Positions 26,182 to 34,074 of a stretch of 64,000 bases of DNA are shown here, one piece after another. A program made the translations under genes and the position numbers. The DNA comes from Flavobacterium sasangense DSM 21067 (lineage in GTDB: Bacteria; Bacteroidota; Bacteroidia; Flavobacteriales; Flavobacteriaceae): NCBI RefSeq assembly GCF_000686885.1, contig NZ_JMLU01000001.1:338222-402221 (forward strand), read 5' to 3'. Numbering within the stretch: the stretch's first letter is position 1; the number at the start of each line of letters is the position of its first letter. The notes under the pieces were generated by a model, which was given only the letters and a program-made list of their open reading frames with translations, was not told where the DNA came from and did no database searches.

Positions 26182-26229
26182 ACTGTTTTCTCTCAATAAT
26201 TTAACTTAATCAATAAAAAAATAAAATAT

Positions 26230-26472
26230 ATGAACAACGAAAATAACAAACCCGAATTTCTTTTTGATAAAGTAAACTATAAAATTCTTTTAGTTGGATT
26301 GGCTGTAATTGGCTTAGGATTTCTTTTAATGAGTGGTGGCGGCAGCGAAGATCCTAACGTTTTCAATGGTGAAGAATTATTTAGTTTTAGAAGAATTCGT
26401 TTAGCTCCAACCGTAGTTTTAATTGGATTTGGAATTACAATTTATTCGATTTTAAAAAATCCGAAGAAGTAA
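26230..26472 (+). CDS. DUF3098 membrane protein
   Basis: 80 residues with two hydrophobic helices (about 18-35 and 56-74) separated by a loop containing GGGSEDPNVFNGEELFSFRRI. This short family is found in Bacteroidota between ftsX and uppP, as here. No function known; position suggests a part in cell envelope synthesis. Only 6 bases separate it from uppP, so the two are co-transcribed. Confidence 0.85.
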   Translation: MNNENNKPEFLFDKVNYKILLVGLAVIGLGFLLMSGGGSEDPNVFNGEELFSFRRIRLAPTVVLIGFGITIYSILKNPKK

Positions 26473-26478
26473 CACTTT

Positions 26479-27288
26479 ATGGATATTTTACAAGCTATCA
26501 TTATTGCAATCATTGAAGGTCTAACGGAATATTTACCCGTTTCTTCAACGGGACACATGATTTTTACGAGTTCTTATTTTGGAATTGAAAAAGAGGAATT
26601 CACCAAACTGTTTCAAGTTTCTATTCAATTTGGAGCTATTTTAGCAGTTGTAGTTTTGTATTGGAAGAAGTTTTTCGATTTCTCAAAATTTCAATTCTTT
26701 ATTAAATTAGCTTTTGCCGTTATTCCAGCCTTAATCTTAGGAAAGTTATTTGACGATAAAATTGAAGCGGTTTTAGAACACCCAACACCAATTGCAATTG
26801 TACTTATCATTGGTGGAGTAATTCTGTTATTTGTTGATAGATTTTTTAAAAATCCTACCATCTTTAAAGAAGAAGATATTACCATAAAAAAAGCAGTAAC
26901 TATTGGTTTTTGGCAATGCTTAGCTATGATGCCTGGCACAAGCCGAAGTGCCGCAAGTATTATTGGTGGTATGCAACAAGGATTATCACGACAAGCAGCA
27001 GCTGAATTTTCGTTCTTTTTGGCAGTACCAACCATGTTAGCGGTTACTTGTTATTCTATCTTTTTAAAATCGTATGAAGCGAGTGGTTTGAAAGGATATG
27101 AATTGATTTTAAAAACACCCGAAAACACAAAAATGTTCATCGTCGGAAATGTTGTGGCTTTTATTGTAGCGGTTTTAGCTATTAAGTTTTTTATAGAAAT
27201 CATCAAAAAATACGGTTTCAAACCTTGGGGATGGTATCGTATTGTAGCTGGAATTCTATTATTAGCGTACTTTAATTTATATAAATAA
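26479..27288 (+). CDS. uppP: Undecaprenyl-diphosphate phosphatase
   Basis: Polytopic inner-membrane enzyme of 269 residues that removes a phosphate from undecaprenyl diphosphate so the lipid carrier for peptidoglycan and O-antigen can be reused. Signature motifs: EGLTEYLPVSSTGHM (14-28) and PGTSRSAASIIGG (near 153-165), the two active-site stretches of the BacA/UppP family. About eight hydrophobic helices. One base separates its stop from the truB start. Confidence 0.96.
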   Translation: MDILQAIIIAIIEGLTEYLPVSSTGHMIFTSSYFGIEKEEFTKLFQVSIQFGAILAVVVLYWKKFFDFSKFQFFIKLAFAVIPALILGKLFDDKIEAVLEHPTPIAIVLIIGGVILLFVDRFFKNPTIFKEEDITIKKAVTIGFWQCLAMMPGTSRSAASIIGGMQQGLSRQAAAEFSFFLAVPTMLAVTCYSIFLKSYEASGLKGYELILKTPENTKMFIVGNVVAFIVAVLAIKFFIEIIKKYGFKPWGWYRIVAGILLLAYFNLYK

Positions 27289-27289
27289 A

Positions 27290-27988
27290 ATGAGTGCCGA
27301 AGAATTTTTAGCAGGAAAAGTACTTTTAATCGACAAACCTTTGACTTGGTCTTCTTTTCAAGCGGTGAATAAATTGAAATACATTTTAAAACGCAAATAC
27401 GATTTACCTAAAAAATTCAAAATTGGTCACGCTGGCACATTAGATCCGTTAGCAACTGGTTTATTAATTATTTGCACAGGAAAATTCACCAAGAGTATTA
27501 CCGAAATTCAAGCACAAGCTAAAGAATATACTGGAACTATACTGGTTGGAGCTACTACTCCATCGTATGATTTAGAAACTGAAATTGACGCTACTTTTCC
27601 AACCGAACATATTACTGAAGAATTAATCTTAGAAACAACAAAACAATTCATTGGCGAAATCGACCAAAAACCACCTGTTTTTTCTGCCATTAAAAAAGAT
27701 GGAAAACGCTTGTACGAACATGCTCGTGCTGGTGAAGAAGTTGAAATTCAATCGAGAAAAACTACTATTTACGAATTTGAAATCAAAAGAATTCAATTAC
27801 CAGAAATCGATTTTAGAGTCAAATGTAGCAAAGGAACTTACATTCGTTCGTTAGCTTACGACTTTGGTTTAGCCTTACAATCAGGCGGACATTTAACCGC
27901 GCTTCGAAGAACTAAAATTGGAGATTATTCAGTTGAAAACGCAATTACTCCTGATGATTTTGCACAATTGCATGAAGATGAAAAATAA
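27290..27988 (+). CDS. truB: tRNA pseudouridine-55 synthase
   Basis: Makes pseudouridine at position 55 in the T loop of tRNAs. 232 residues; the short form without the full C-terminal PUA domain. The catalytic aspartate is D52 in HAGTLDPLATG (47-57), and the GTYIRSLAYDFG stretch near 183-194 is the family's second signature. Its 3' end overlaps the next gene by 17 bases in a different frame, so the hydrolase behind it is probably coupled to truB translation. Confidence 0.96.
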   Translation: MSAEEFLAGKVLLIDKPLTWSSFQAVNKLKYILKRKYDLPKKFKIGHAGTLDPLATGLLIICTGKFTKSITEIQAQAKEYTGTILVGATTPSYDLETEIDATFPTEHITEELILETTKQFIGEIDQKPPVFSAIKKDGKRLYEHARAGEEVEIQSRKTTIYEFEIKRIQLPEIDFRVKCSKGTYIRSLAYDFGLALQSGGHLTALRRTKIGDYSVENAITPDDFAQLHEDEK

Positions 27989-28598
27989 AACTTTACTTCT
28001 ATTATTTCTTTTATTCCAATTTGGTTTTTCCCAAAATATAAAACTAAAAACAGGTGACCTTTTATTTCAATCGATGAACTGCGGACCACTTTGCGAAGCT
28101 ATTAACGAAGTTACTGAAGGTTATCAGGGAAAAGATTTTAGTCATTTGGGAATGGTTTACATCAAAAACGATTCGGTTTTCGTAATTGAAGCTGCAGGAA
28201 AAGCTGTAAAAGTAACACCTTATGAAACATTTAAAACCTACACAAAAGAAGAAATGTTTGTAGGAAGATTAAAAAGAAAATACCGAAAATACATTCCTGA
28301 AGCTATCACTTTTTCGTTACAACAAGTTGGTGTTCCTTATGATGACGAATATTTGTACAGTAACGGAAAATATTATTGTTCGGAATTAATTTATGATGCG
28401 TTTTTGCATTCATACAAAAAACCACTGTTTGATTTATTTCCGATGACATTCAAATCACCAAAATCAAATCAGTATTTTGAAGTTTGGGCAGACTATTACA
28501 AGAAACTAAAAATGGAAATCCCAGAAGGCCAACTAGGTTGCAACCCTGGTGGAATTTCCACTTCTGATAAGTTGAAAATTATTGGAACTTTACGCTAA
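27972..28598 (+). CDS. YiiX/YebB-like NlpC/P60-type cysteine hydrolase
   Basis: 208 residues from the ATG at 27972 (a second ATG is at 27978). Signal peptide MKMKNKTLLLLFLLFQFGFS to about 20. A permuted papain-like fold is indicated by the histidine in FSHLGMV and the cysteine in YYCSELIYDAF, the catalytic pair of the YiiX group. Such enzymes cleave amide or ester bonds in envelope material; the substrate is not known. The longer frame from 27918 lies inside truB and is rejected. The 3' end overlaps the convergent thioredoxin-like gene by 9 bases. Confidence 0.8.
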   Translation: MKMKNKTLLLLFLLFQFGFSQNIKLKTGDLLFQSMNCGPLCEAINEVTEGYQGKDFSHLGMVYIKNDSVFVIEAAGKAVKVTPYETFKTYTKEEMFVGRLKRKYRKYIPEAITFSLQQVGVPYDDEYLYSNGKYYCSELIYDAFLHSYKKPLFDLFPMTFKSPKSNQYFEVWADYYKKLKMEIPEGQLGCNPGGISTSDKLKIIGTLR

Positions 28599-29195
28599 GA
28601 TATTTTCATGCAGTTCCACGATTTCATTCTGAATCGAAACCCCTTTATCGTGTAAATACCATTTTTGTAATTCTATTTTAGCAGTTTCATCTACAACTCC
28701 GTGTGTTGCTTTGTAATCTAAAATAAGTTGTTTTGCTCCTGCTGGTCTTGGACCCCAATCCGCCAAAACTTCTAAAGTTTCAGCATCTAAAAGAATTAAT
28801 TTTGGAATTGCTTTTCCTCCATTCGTTAAGAAATGTTGCATTAAAGCATCGTTATCATCACGCAAAGCAATTTTTAATTCAACATTTTCTGCAACTTCTG
28901 CCATTTTGTGAATTACAGGAACGATTTGAGCCGCATCGCCACACCAACCTTCGCTTAATACCAACCAAATGTACTTTTTGTCTAAATTTTGTAATTTAGC
29001 TTTTACCTCTGGAGTTACTTCAATAGTTTTATCTAAACGATGCATTCTCGTTTCGTTCAATTCTGAATAATGAAGTAAATCGGCTGATTGTTCGTGACCA
29101 GTAGATTTTCCTTCAGTGATTAAACTAGTTATCTTTTTTCTGTAATCGGCATAAGAAAAACTGTTTTCTAGTGCTTGTTTTATAGTATTTATCAT
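28590..29195 (-). CDS. Thioredoxin-family protein with a single active-site cysteine
   Basis: 201 residues from the ATG at 29195 (the longer frame begins at TTG 29216). Thioredoxin-fold core with WCGD at 84-87 where classical thioredoxins have WCxxC: only the first cysteine is kept, the second is replaced within AAQ. Such proteins cannot form an internal disulfide and would act as monothiol reductase, bacillithiol- or coenzyme-A-dependent, or bind a thiol partner. No signal peptide, so it is cytoplasmic. Orientation is convergent to the hydrolase gene. Confidence 0.8.
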   Translation of the reverse strand: MINTIKQALENSFSYADYRKKITSLITEGKSTGHEQSADLLHYSELNETRMHRLDKTIEVTPEVKAKLQNLDKKYIWLVLSEGWCGDAAQIVPVIHKMAEVAENVELKIALRDDNDALMQHFLTNGGKAIPKLILLDAETLEVLADWGPRPAGAKQLILDYKATHGVVDETAKIELQKWYLHDKGVSIQNEIVELHENILA

Positions 29196-29250
29196 CTTCT
29201 TAACTTTATTTGGCAAATTTAATTCTAATTTTGGTAATTATCTGTAAGAA

Positions 29251-30039
29251 ATGTTACATATGGAAAATCCTTCTAAATCTATCGGAATCGTATTGTCAGG
29301 TGGTGGTTCTAAAGGAATTGCACATGCTGGCGCTTTACAATTTTTAAACGAGCAAGGTTTTCAACCCTCTTGTATTGCTGGAACAAGTGCTGGTGCCATC
29401 GTTGGCGGTTTGTATGCATTTGGAAAAACGCCTGAAGAAATTCTAGAATTTTTTAAATCGATTTACTTTTTTCATTGGAAACATTTTACCTTTAAAAAAG
29501 CAGGATTGATTGATTCAGAATCCTTCAAAAGTTATTTTGCTGAAATTTTCGGTGATATCACTATTGGCGAATTAAAAATTCCGGCCTACATCACAGCGAC
29601 CGACTTGGTCAAAGGAAAACTCAAAATTTTTAATTCCGAAACAAAACTTATCGATGCCATTTTAGCTTCTTCCTCTTTTCCAGGAATGTTATCACCTTAT
29701 GAAATCAATAACAAATTGTATAGCGATGGTGGTATTTTGAATCATTTCCCCACCGATATTTTACAAGGAAGATGTGACTATTTGATTGGAGTTTATGTGA
29801 GTCCAATTCAAAATATAGAATCAAAAGATTTAAAATCCATAAAATCCGTTACAAGTAGAGCTTTCGATTTATTATATGCCAATTATAATTATCAGAAGTT
29901 TAATTTATGCGATTGGGTTATTGAGCCTAAGGAATTGGCTAATTTTAGTACATTTGAAACCAATAAAACTAAAATGGATGCCATTTTTGAGATTGGATAC
30001 AACGAGGCTAAAAAATCATTTCAAAATTTAGATATATAA
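29251..30039 (+). CDS. Patatin-like phospholipase
   Basis: Lipid acyl hydrolase of 262 residues. The oxyanion-hole loop SGGGSKG is at 16-22, the nucleophile elbow GTSAG at 44-48 (S46), and the DGG of the Ser-Asp dyad near 158-160: all catalytic parts present. No signal peptide or membrane helix, so probably cytoplasmic and membrane-associated. A second ATG at 29260 would give a start of MENPSKS and is nearly as good. The gene stands alone; the pyrH promoter follows within 40 bases. Confidence 0.9.
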   Translation: MLHMENPSKSIGIVLSGGGSKGIAHAGALQFLNEQGFQPSCIAGTSAGAIVGGLYAFGKTPEEILEFFKSIYFFHWKHFTFKKAGLIDSESFKSYFAEIFGDITIGELKIPAYITATDLVKGKLKIFNSETKLIDAILASSSFPGMLSPYEINNKLYSDGGILNHFPTDILQGRCDYLIGVYVSPIQNIESKDLKSIKSVTSRAFDLLYANYNYQKFNLCDWVIEPKELANFSTFETNKTKMDAIFEIGYNEAKKSFQNLDI

Positions 30040-30076
30040 TTGTTAAAACATTTTTTTCTAAAAAAAGCTATTTAAC

Positions 30077-30084
30077 TATATTTG
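30077..30084 (+). promoter_or_regulatory. -7 element of pyrH
   Basis: TATATTTG followed by CACC, 23 bases before the pyrH ATG; a T-rich block sits 20 bases upstream. Confidence 0.55.
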
Positions 30085-30107
30085 CACCACAAATAATACA
30101 ACACACG

Positions 30108-30815
30108 ATGAAGTACAAAAGAATTCTTCTAAAATTAAGCGGTGAAGCTTTAATGGGTGATAGACAATATGGAATTGACCCACAACGCTTAGCTGAGTAC
30201 GCTGCCGAAATAAAACAAATTCACGATAAAGGTGTAGAAATTGCAATAGTTATTGGTGGTGGAAACATTTTTAGAGGTGTAGCTGGTGCGAGCAACGGAA
30301 TGGACAGAGTGCAAGGAGATTACATGGGAATGTTAGCAACAGTAATCAACGGAATGGCGTTACAAGGCGCTTTAGAAGAAGCTGGAATGCAAACGCGTTT
30401 ACAAACCGCTTTAAAAATTGAAGCTATCGCTGAGCCTTATATCAAAAGAAGAGCAACTCGCCATTTAGAAAAAGGAAGAATTGTTATTTTTGGTGCTGGA
30501 ACAGGAAATCCATACTTTACAACAGATACAGCAGCAGTTTTAAGAGGAATTGAAGTAGGTGCTGATGTAATTTTAAAAGGAACTCGTGTAGATGGTGTTT
30601 ACACTTCAGATCCAGAAAAAAATGCGGATGCAGTTAAATTTGATTTCATTTCTTTTGAAGATGTATTAGCAAAAGGATTAAATGTAATGGACACTACTGC
30701 TTTTACATTGAGTCAAGAAAATAAATTGCCTATTATTGTATTCGATATGAATAAAGATGGTAACTTGTTAAAAGTTTGCGAAGGTGAAACTATCGGAACA
30801 ACAGTAACAATATAA
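30108..30815 (+). CDS. pyrH: UMP kinase
   Basis: Phosphorylates UMP to UDP with ATP; a hexameric amino-acid-kinase-fold enzyme of pyrimidine nucleotide synthesis. 235 residues, the normal length. [11 protein letters not shown] at 4-14 and GGGNIFRG near 50-57 are the family's substrate- and phosphate-binding loops; TDTAAVLR near 139-146 is the UMP-site segment. It is followed by frr, the classical bacterial pair, across a 70-base gap that is almost wholly a heptad repeat. Confidence 0.97.
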   Translation: MKYKRILLKLSGEALMGDRQYGIDPQRLAEYAAEIKQIHDKGVEIAIVIGGGNIFRGVAGASNGMDRVQGDYMGMLATVINGMALQGALEEAGMQTRLQTALKIEAIAEPYIKRRATRHLEKGRIVIFGAGTGNPYFTTDTAAVLRGIEVGADVILKGTRVDGVYTSDPEKNADAVKFDFISFEDVLAKGLNVMDTTAFTLSQENKLPIIVFDMNKDGNLLKVCEGETIGTTVTI

Positions 30816-30819
30816 TTTT

Positions 30820-30882
30820 GTTTCATGTTTCATGTTGTTATTGTTCTTAACTTGAAACCTGAAACCTTAAACTTGAAACAAA
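30820..30882. repeat. Nine-unit heptad array filling the pyrH-frr gap
   Basis: 63 bases in exact 7-base phase from 30820. The first two units are both GTTTCAT; units 6 to 9 all begin with AAAC. The left units are roughly the inverse of the right ones, so the RNA could fold. It starts 5 bases after the pyrH stop and ends 3 bases before the frr ATG. Confidence 0.7.
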
Positions 30883-30885
30883 AAA

Positions 30886-31449
30886 ATGACAGAAGAAATT
30901 AATTTTATTTTAGACAGTGCAAAAGAAGCCATGAATGGTTCGATTGCTCATTTAGAAAAAGAATTCTTAAATATTAGAGCTGGAAAAGCTTCGCCTCAAA
31001 TGTTAGGTGGTGTTTTTGTGGATTATTATGGTTCTCAAACACCTATTTCACAAGTAGCAAACATTAATGCTCCTGATGCGAGAACATTAACAGTTACGCC
31101 TTGGGAAAAAAATATGCTGGGTCCAATTGAAAAAGCAATTATGATTGCTAATTTAGGGTTAAACCCAATGAACAATGGTGAAAACATTATCATCAATATT
31201 CCAGCTTTAACAGAGGAAAGAAGACGTGATTTAGTAAAACAAGCAAAACACGAAGCGGAAGAAGCAAAAATTGGAATTAGAAATCACCGAAAAGATGCTA
31301 ATACCGATATCAAAAAAGAAGAGAAAAACGGAACAGCAGAAGATATTTGTAAAAAAGCAGAAGATGATGTTCAGAAACTAACTGATAATTTCATTAAAAA
31401 AATTGATGAAATTTTAGCAGTTAAAGAAGCTGAAATTATGAAAGTATAA
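30886..31449 (+). CDS. frr: Ribosome recycling factor
   Basis: With EF-G it splits the post-termination ribosome. 187 residues, two longer than the E. coli protein. Helical tRNA-shaped fold with the conserved LRDLVKQAKHEAEEAK-like segment (here RRRDLVKQAKHEAEEAKIG, near 108-126) and RNHRKDA. Translated behind the pyrH-frr heptad tract, whose last unit takes the place where a ribosome-binding site would be. A terminator follows. Confidence 0.97.
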   Translation: MTEEINFILDSAKEAMNGSIAHLEKEFLNIRAGKASPQMLGGVFVDYYGSQTPISQVANINAPDARTLTVTPWEKNMLGPIEKAIMIANLGLNPMNNGENIIINIPALTEERRRDLVKQAKHEAEEAKIGIRNHRKDANTDIKKEEKNGTAEDICKKAEDDVQKLTDNFIKKIDEILAVKEAEIMKV

Positions 31450-31454
31450 ATTTT

Positions 31455-31482
31455 AAATCCCGATTAACACTCGGGATTTTTT
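31455..31482 (+). terminator. Intrinsic terminator of frr
   Basis: AAATCCCGA (31455-31463) pairs perfectly with 31471-31479 around a 7-base loop, followed by a T run. Confidence 0.88.
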
Positions 31483-31515
31483 ATTTTGAATATATTTGTA
31501 TAAAATCTTCTTTTC

Positions 31516-33999
31516 ATGAAATATTTTTGGCTTTTTTTGTGCTTTATCTTTACTACTAGTTTTGTAGCACAAACCAAAATTAAAGGACAAGTTATCGACT
31601 TTGATTCAAAAGTTCCTATTGCTTTTGCCACTATTACATATAACAACATCAAATTCAACGCCGATTGGGAAGGAAAATTTTCTATTGAAGTCAAAGATTA
31701 TAAACTTCCTATCAAAGTTAACTTTAAAGGGTATTATGAAAAAATAACCTATCCACAACCAAAAGTTAATAATTTAACGATTAAATTAATTAACGATTTA
31801 AACGAAAAAAAAGCGGAAATCTACACCGAGAACAATGTCAATAACATCATTAAAAAAGTTATTGAAAATCGAAAATTAAATGATCCAGAAAAAGGCCTAT
31901 CGAGTTTTCAATATAAAAACTATGAATACCTTCAGGTAACGGCAAATCCAGATAGTATCTCTTCAAAAATTGATACTATTTATAAAAATAGGTTTTTAAG
32001 AAAGCCTTTAATGAAATTGGATTCAACAAATTACAAGTTTAAAAAATTTTCTGAGAAACAGCATTTATATCAAACAGAGAAAGTAAATTTAATTCAACTT
32101 AATCACTCTGAATACAAAGAAACCGTTTTAGCCACTAGAATGGCTGGATTTAAACAACCTATTTACGAATATCTTGGTCTTAAACTAATTTCTTATTCTG
32201 TTTATGAGAATCCATTTGAAATCTTAGAAATTCCAGTTCAAAACCCGATTTCAAATTTTGGACGAAAATTATACAACTACAAACTAATTGATACGGTAAA
32301 AATTGACGGAAGAAGCGCTTACAGAATTTACTTTGAACCCAAAAAACTCAACACGAATCGTTTGAGAGGTTTGCTGTATATTGACACTATTAATTTTGCT
32401 ATTTGTAAAGCTTATTTTAGAATTTATGGTGTTGTAAACATCAATGCTACCTACACATTTGATTATAAAAAAGATATTGATATTTGGTTTCCAAAAAACA
32501 GAAAATTCAAAGTCTCTAAAGGCAACAATCATGAGGATATAAAAATCTTAGGCGGTACTATAAAATTTAGTTCTGATTTAGATTTAACAGAAAGTAAAAA
32601 TGCCACTGATCAAGCTTATGTTTCAATAGAATCAACTCCATTTGATATTGAAATTAACAAACCTATTTCTATTTCAAAACCAAGAGTTAAAATTGAAGTA
32701 CCAAAATCAAGTTTAGAACAAGAAAGCAACTACTGGAATGTTTTCAAAAAAGACACTATTGATAAGAGAAAGCTTAGAACGTACACATCGATTGATAGTT
32801 TATCGCTCTCAGAAAAAATTGAACATAAATTATTTTTAGGTAGAAAAATTTTCAATGGCTATTTTCCTGTATCTATTTTTGACATTGATTTACGTAGTAT
32901 TGCAAAATATAACAACTTCGAAGGTTTTAGATTAGGTATTGGTACTGTAACCAACTCTAAACTTTCAGAAAAATACAAAGTAGCTTTTTATGGTGCATAT
33001 GGTTTAAAAGATGAGGAATTCAAATTCGGGATTACTCCTTCTTACTTAGCAGATAAAAATTCTGAAACTTGGATAAGTGCATCTTATTCTGAAGACATTT
33101 ACGAAATTGCTCAAACTAACTTTGTAACTGATTCACGAAGATTCAAAATCTATGATCCTCGACCAATAAATATTTCCACATTTTATAATAACAAAATGAG
33201 TTCGGCTTTTATTGAGAGTAAGTTTTTACCAAAAACCTCCAGCTATTTTGGAATTTCTCATAATCAAATTCAGCCTCTTTTTGATTACACCTTTATAAAT
33301 GACGGAAAATCATATACCAATTATACCATTACTGCTTTACAATTAGCTGTTCAATGGAATCCGTTTAGTAATTACATGCAAACGCCTGTTGGGAAAATTG
33401 AATATGAAAAAAGACATCCAAAATTTTCAATTCAGTATACCCAAACAGTGCCAAATTTACTTGAAAATGATTTCGTTTTCTCAAAACTAGATTTCAAAAC
33501 TTATTATGAATTGCCTTTTTTATCAGGTCAAAAAAGTTCGATTTTATTGCAAACTGGTATAGCATTTGGCGATGTTCCAATTACACATTTATACAGTATT
33601 GTTCCTAATAACTTAAACAGAGATGCAATTCTACAACGAATTACTTTTGCAGGAAAAAATAGTTTTGAAACCATGTATTTCAACGAGTTTTTCTCCAATA
33701 AATACGCTTCTTTACAGTTAAAACATACTTTTAATAAAATTCGTCTTGGATACAAGATTAATCCTGAATTCACAGTTGTAACCCGAATGGCAGTTGGTTC
33801 AAACAACAAAAATAACCAGCACATGGGAATAGGCTACAAGACACTTGAGGATGGATTTTTTGAAAGTGGTGTTGAGTGTAACAAAATTTTCAAAGGTTTT
33901 GGTTTGGTTGCCTTTTACAGATATGGCCCCAACCAATTACCTAATTTTGATGACAACATCGCCATAAAAGTTTCTTACTATCTTGATTTAGGTTTTTAA
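31516..33999 (+). CDS. DUF5686 outer-membrane protein with carboxypeptidase-regulatory-like domain
   Basis: 827 residues. Signal peptide 1-18 (ending VAQ), a carboxypeptidase-regulatory-like beta-sandwich (about 22-95) as in TonB receptors, then a long DUF5686 region whose C-terminal half alternates aromatic strands and ends in YYLDLGF, typical of an outer-membrane barrel. Bacteroidota usually carry several copies. No TonB plug is visible, so it is not a standard receptor; a role in outer-membrane biogenesis or transport is guessed from the fold only. It stands between the frr terminator and the exporter gene. Confidence 0.82.
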   Translation: MKYFWLFLCFIFTTSFVAQTKIKGQVIDFDSKVPIAFATITYNNIKFNADWEGKFSIEVKDYKLPIKVNFKGYYEKITYPQPKVNNLTIKLINDLNEKKAEIYTENNVNNIIKKVIENRKLNDPEKGLSSFQYKNYEYLQVTANPDSISSKIDTIYKNRFLRKPLMKLDSTNYKFKKFSEKQHLYQTEKVNLIQLNHSEYKETVLATRMAGFKQPIYEYLGLKLISYSVYENPFEILEIPVQNPISNFGRKLYNYKLIDTVKIDGRSAYRIYFEPKKLNTNRLRGLLYIDTINFAICKAYFRIYGVVNINATYTFDYKKDIDIWFPKNRKFKVSKGNNHEDIKILGGTIKFSSDLDLTESKNATDQAYVSIESTPFDIEINKPISISKPRVKIEVPKSSLEQESNYWNVFKKDTIDKRKLRTYTSIDSLSLSEKIEHKLFLGRKIFNGYFPVSIFDIDLRSIAKYNNFEGFRLGIGTVTNSKLSEKYKVAFYGAYGLKDEEFKFGITPSYLADKNSETWISASYSEDIYEIAQTNFVTDSRRFKIYDPRPINISTFYNNKMSSAFIESKFLPKTSSYFGISHNQIQPLFDYTFINDGKSYTNYTITALQLAVQWNPFSNYMQTPVGKIEYEKRHPKFSIQYTQTVPNLLENDFVFSKLDFKTYYELPFLSGQKSSILLQTGIAFGDVPITHLYSIVPNNLNRDAILQRITFAGKNSFETMYFNEFFSNKYASLQLKHTFNKIRLGYKINPEFTVVTRMAVGSNNKNNQHMGIGYKTLEDGFFESGVECNKIFKGFGLVAFYRYGPNQLPNFDDNIAIKVSYYLDLGF

Positions 34000-34048
34000 T
34001 TTTAACTTAAAAATTCCGCTCAACACCAATATTTTAAGCAATAATCCT

Positions 34049-34056
34049 TACCTTTG
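34049..34056 (+). promoter_or_regulatory. -7 element of the MMPL exporter gene
   Basis: TACCTTTG followed by CACC, 18 bases before the ATG. Confidence 0.55.
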
Positions 34057-34074
34057 CACCCTAATTTTTGAGAG

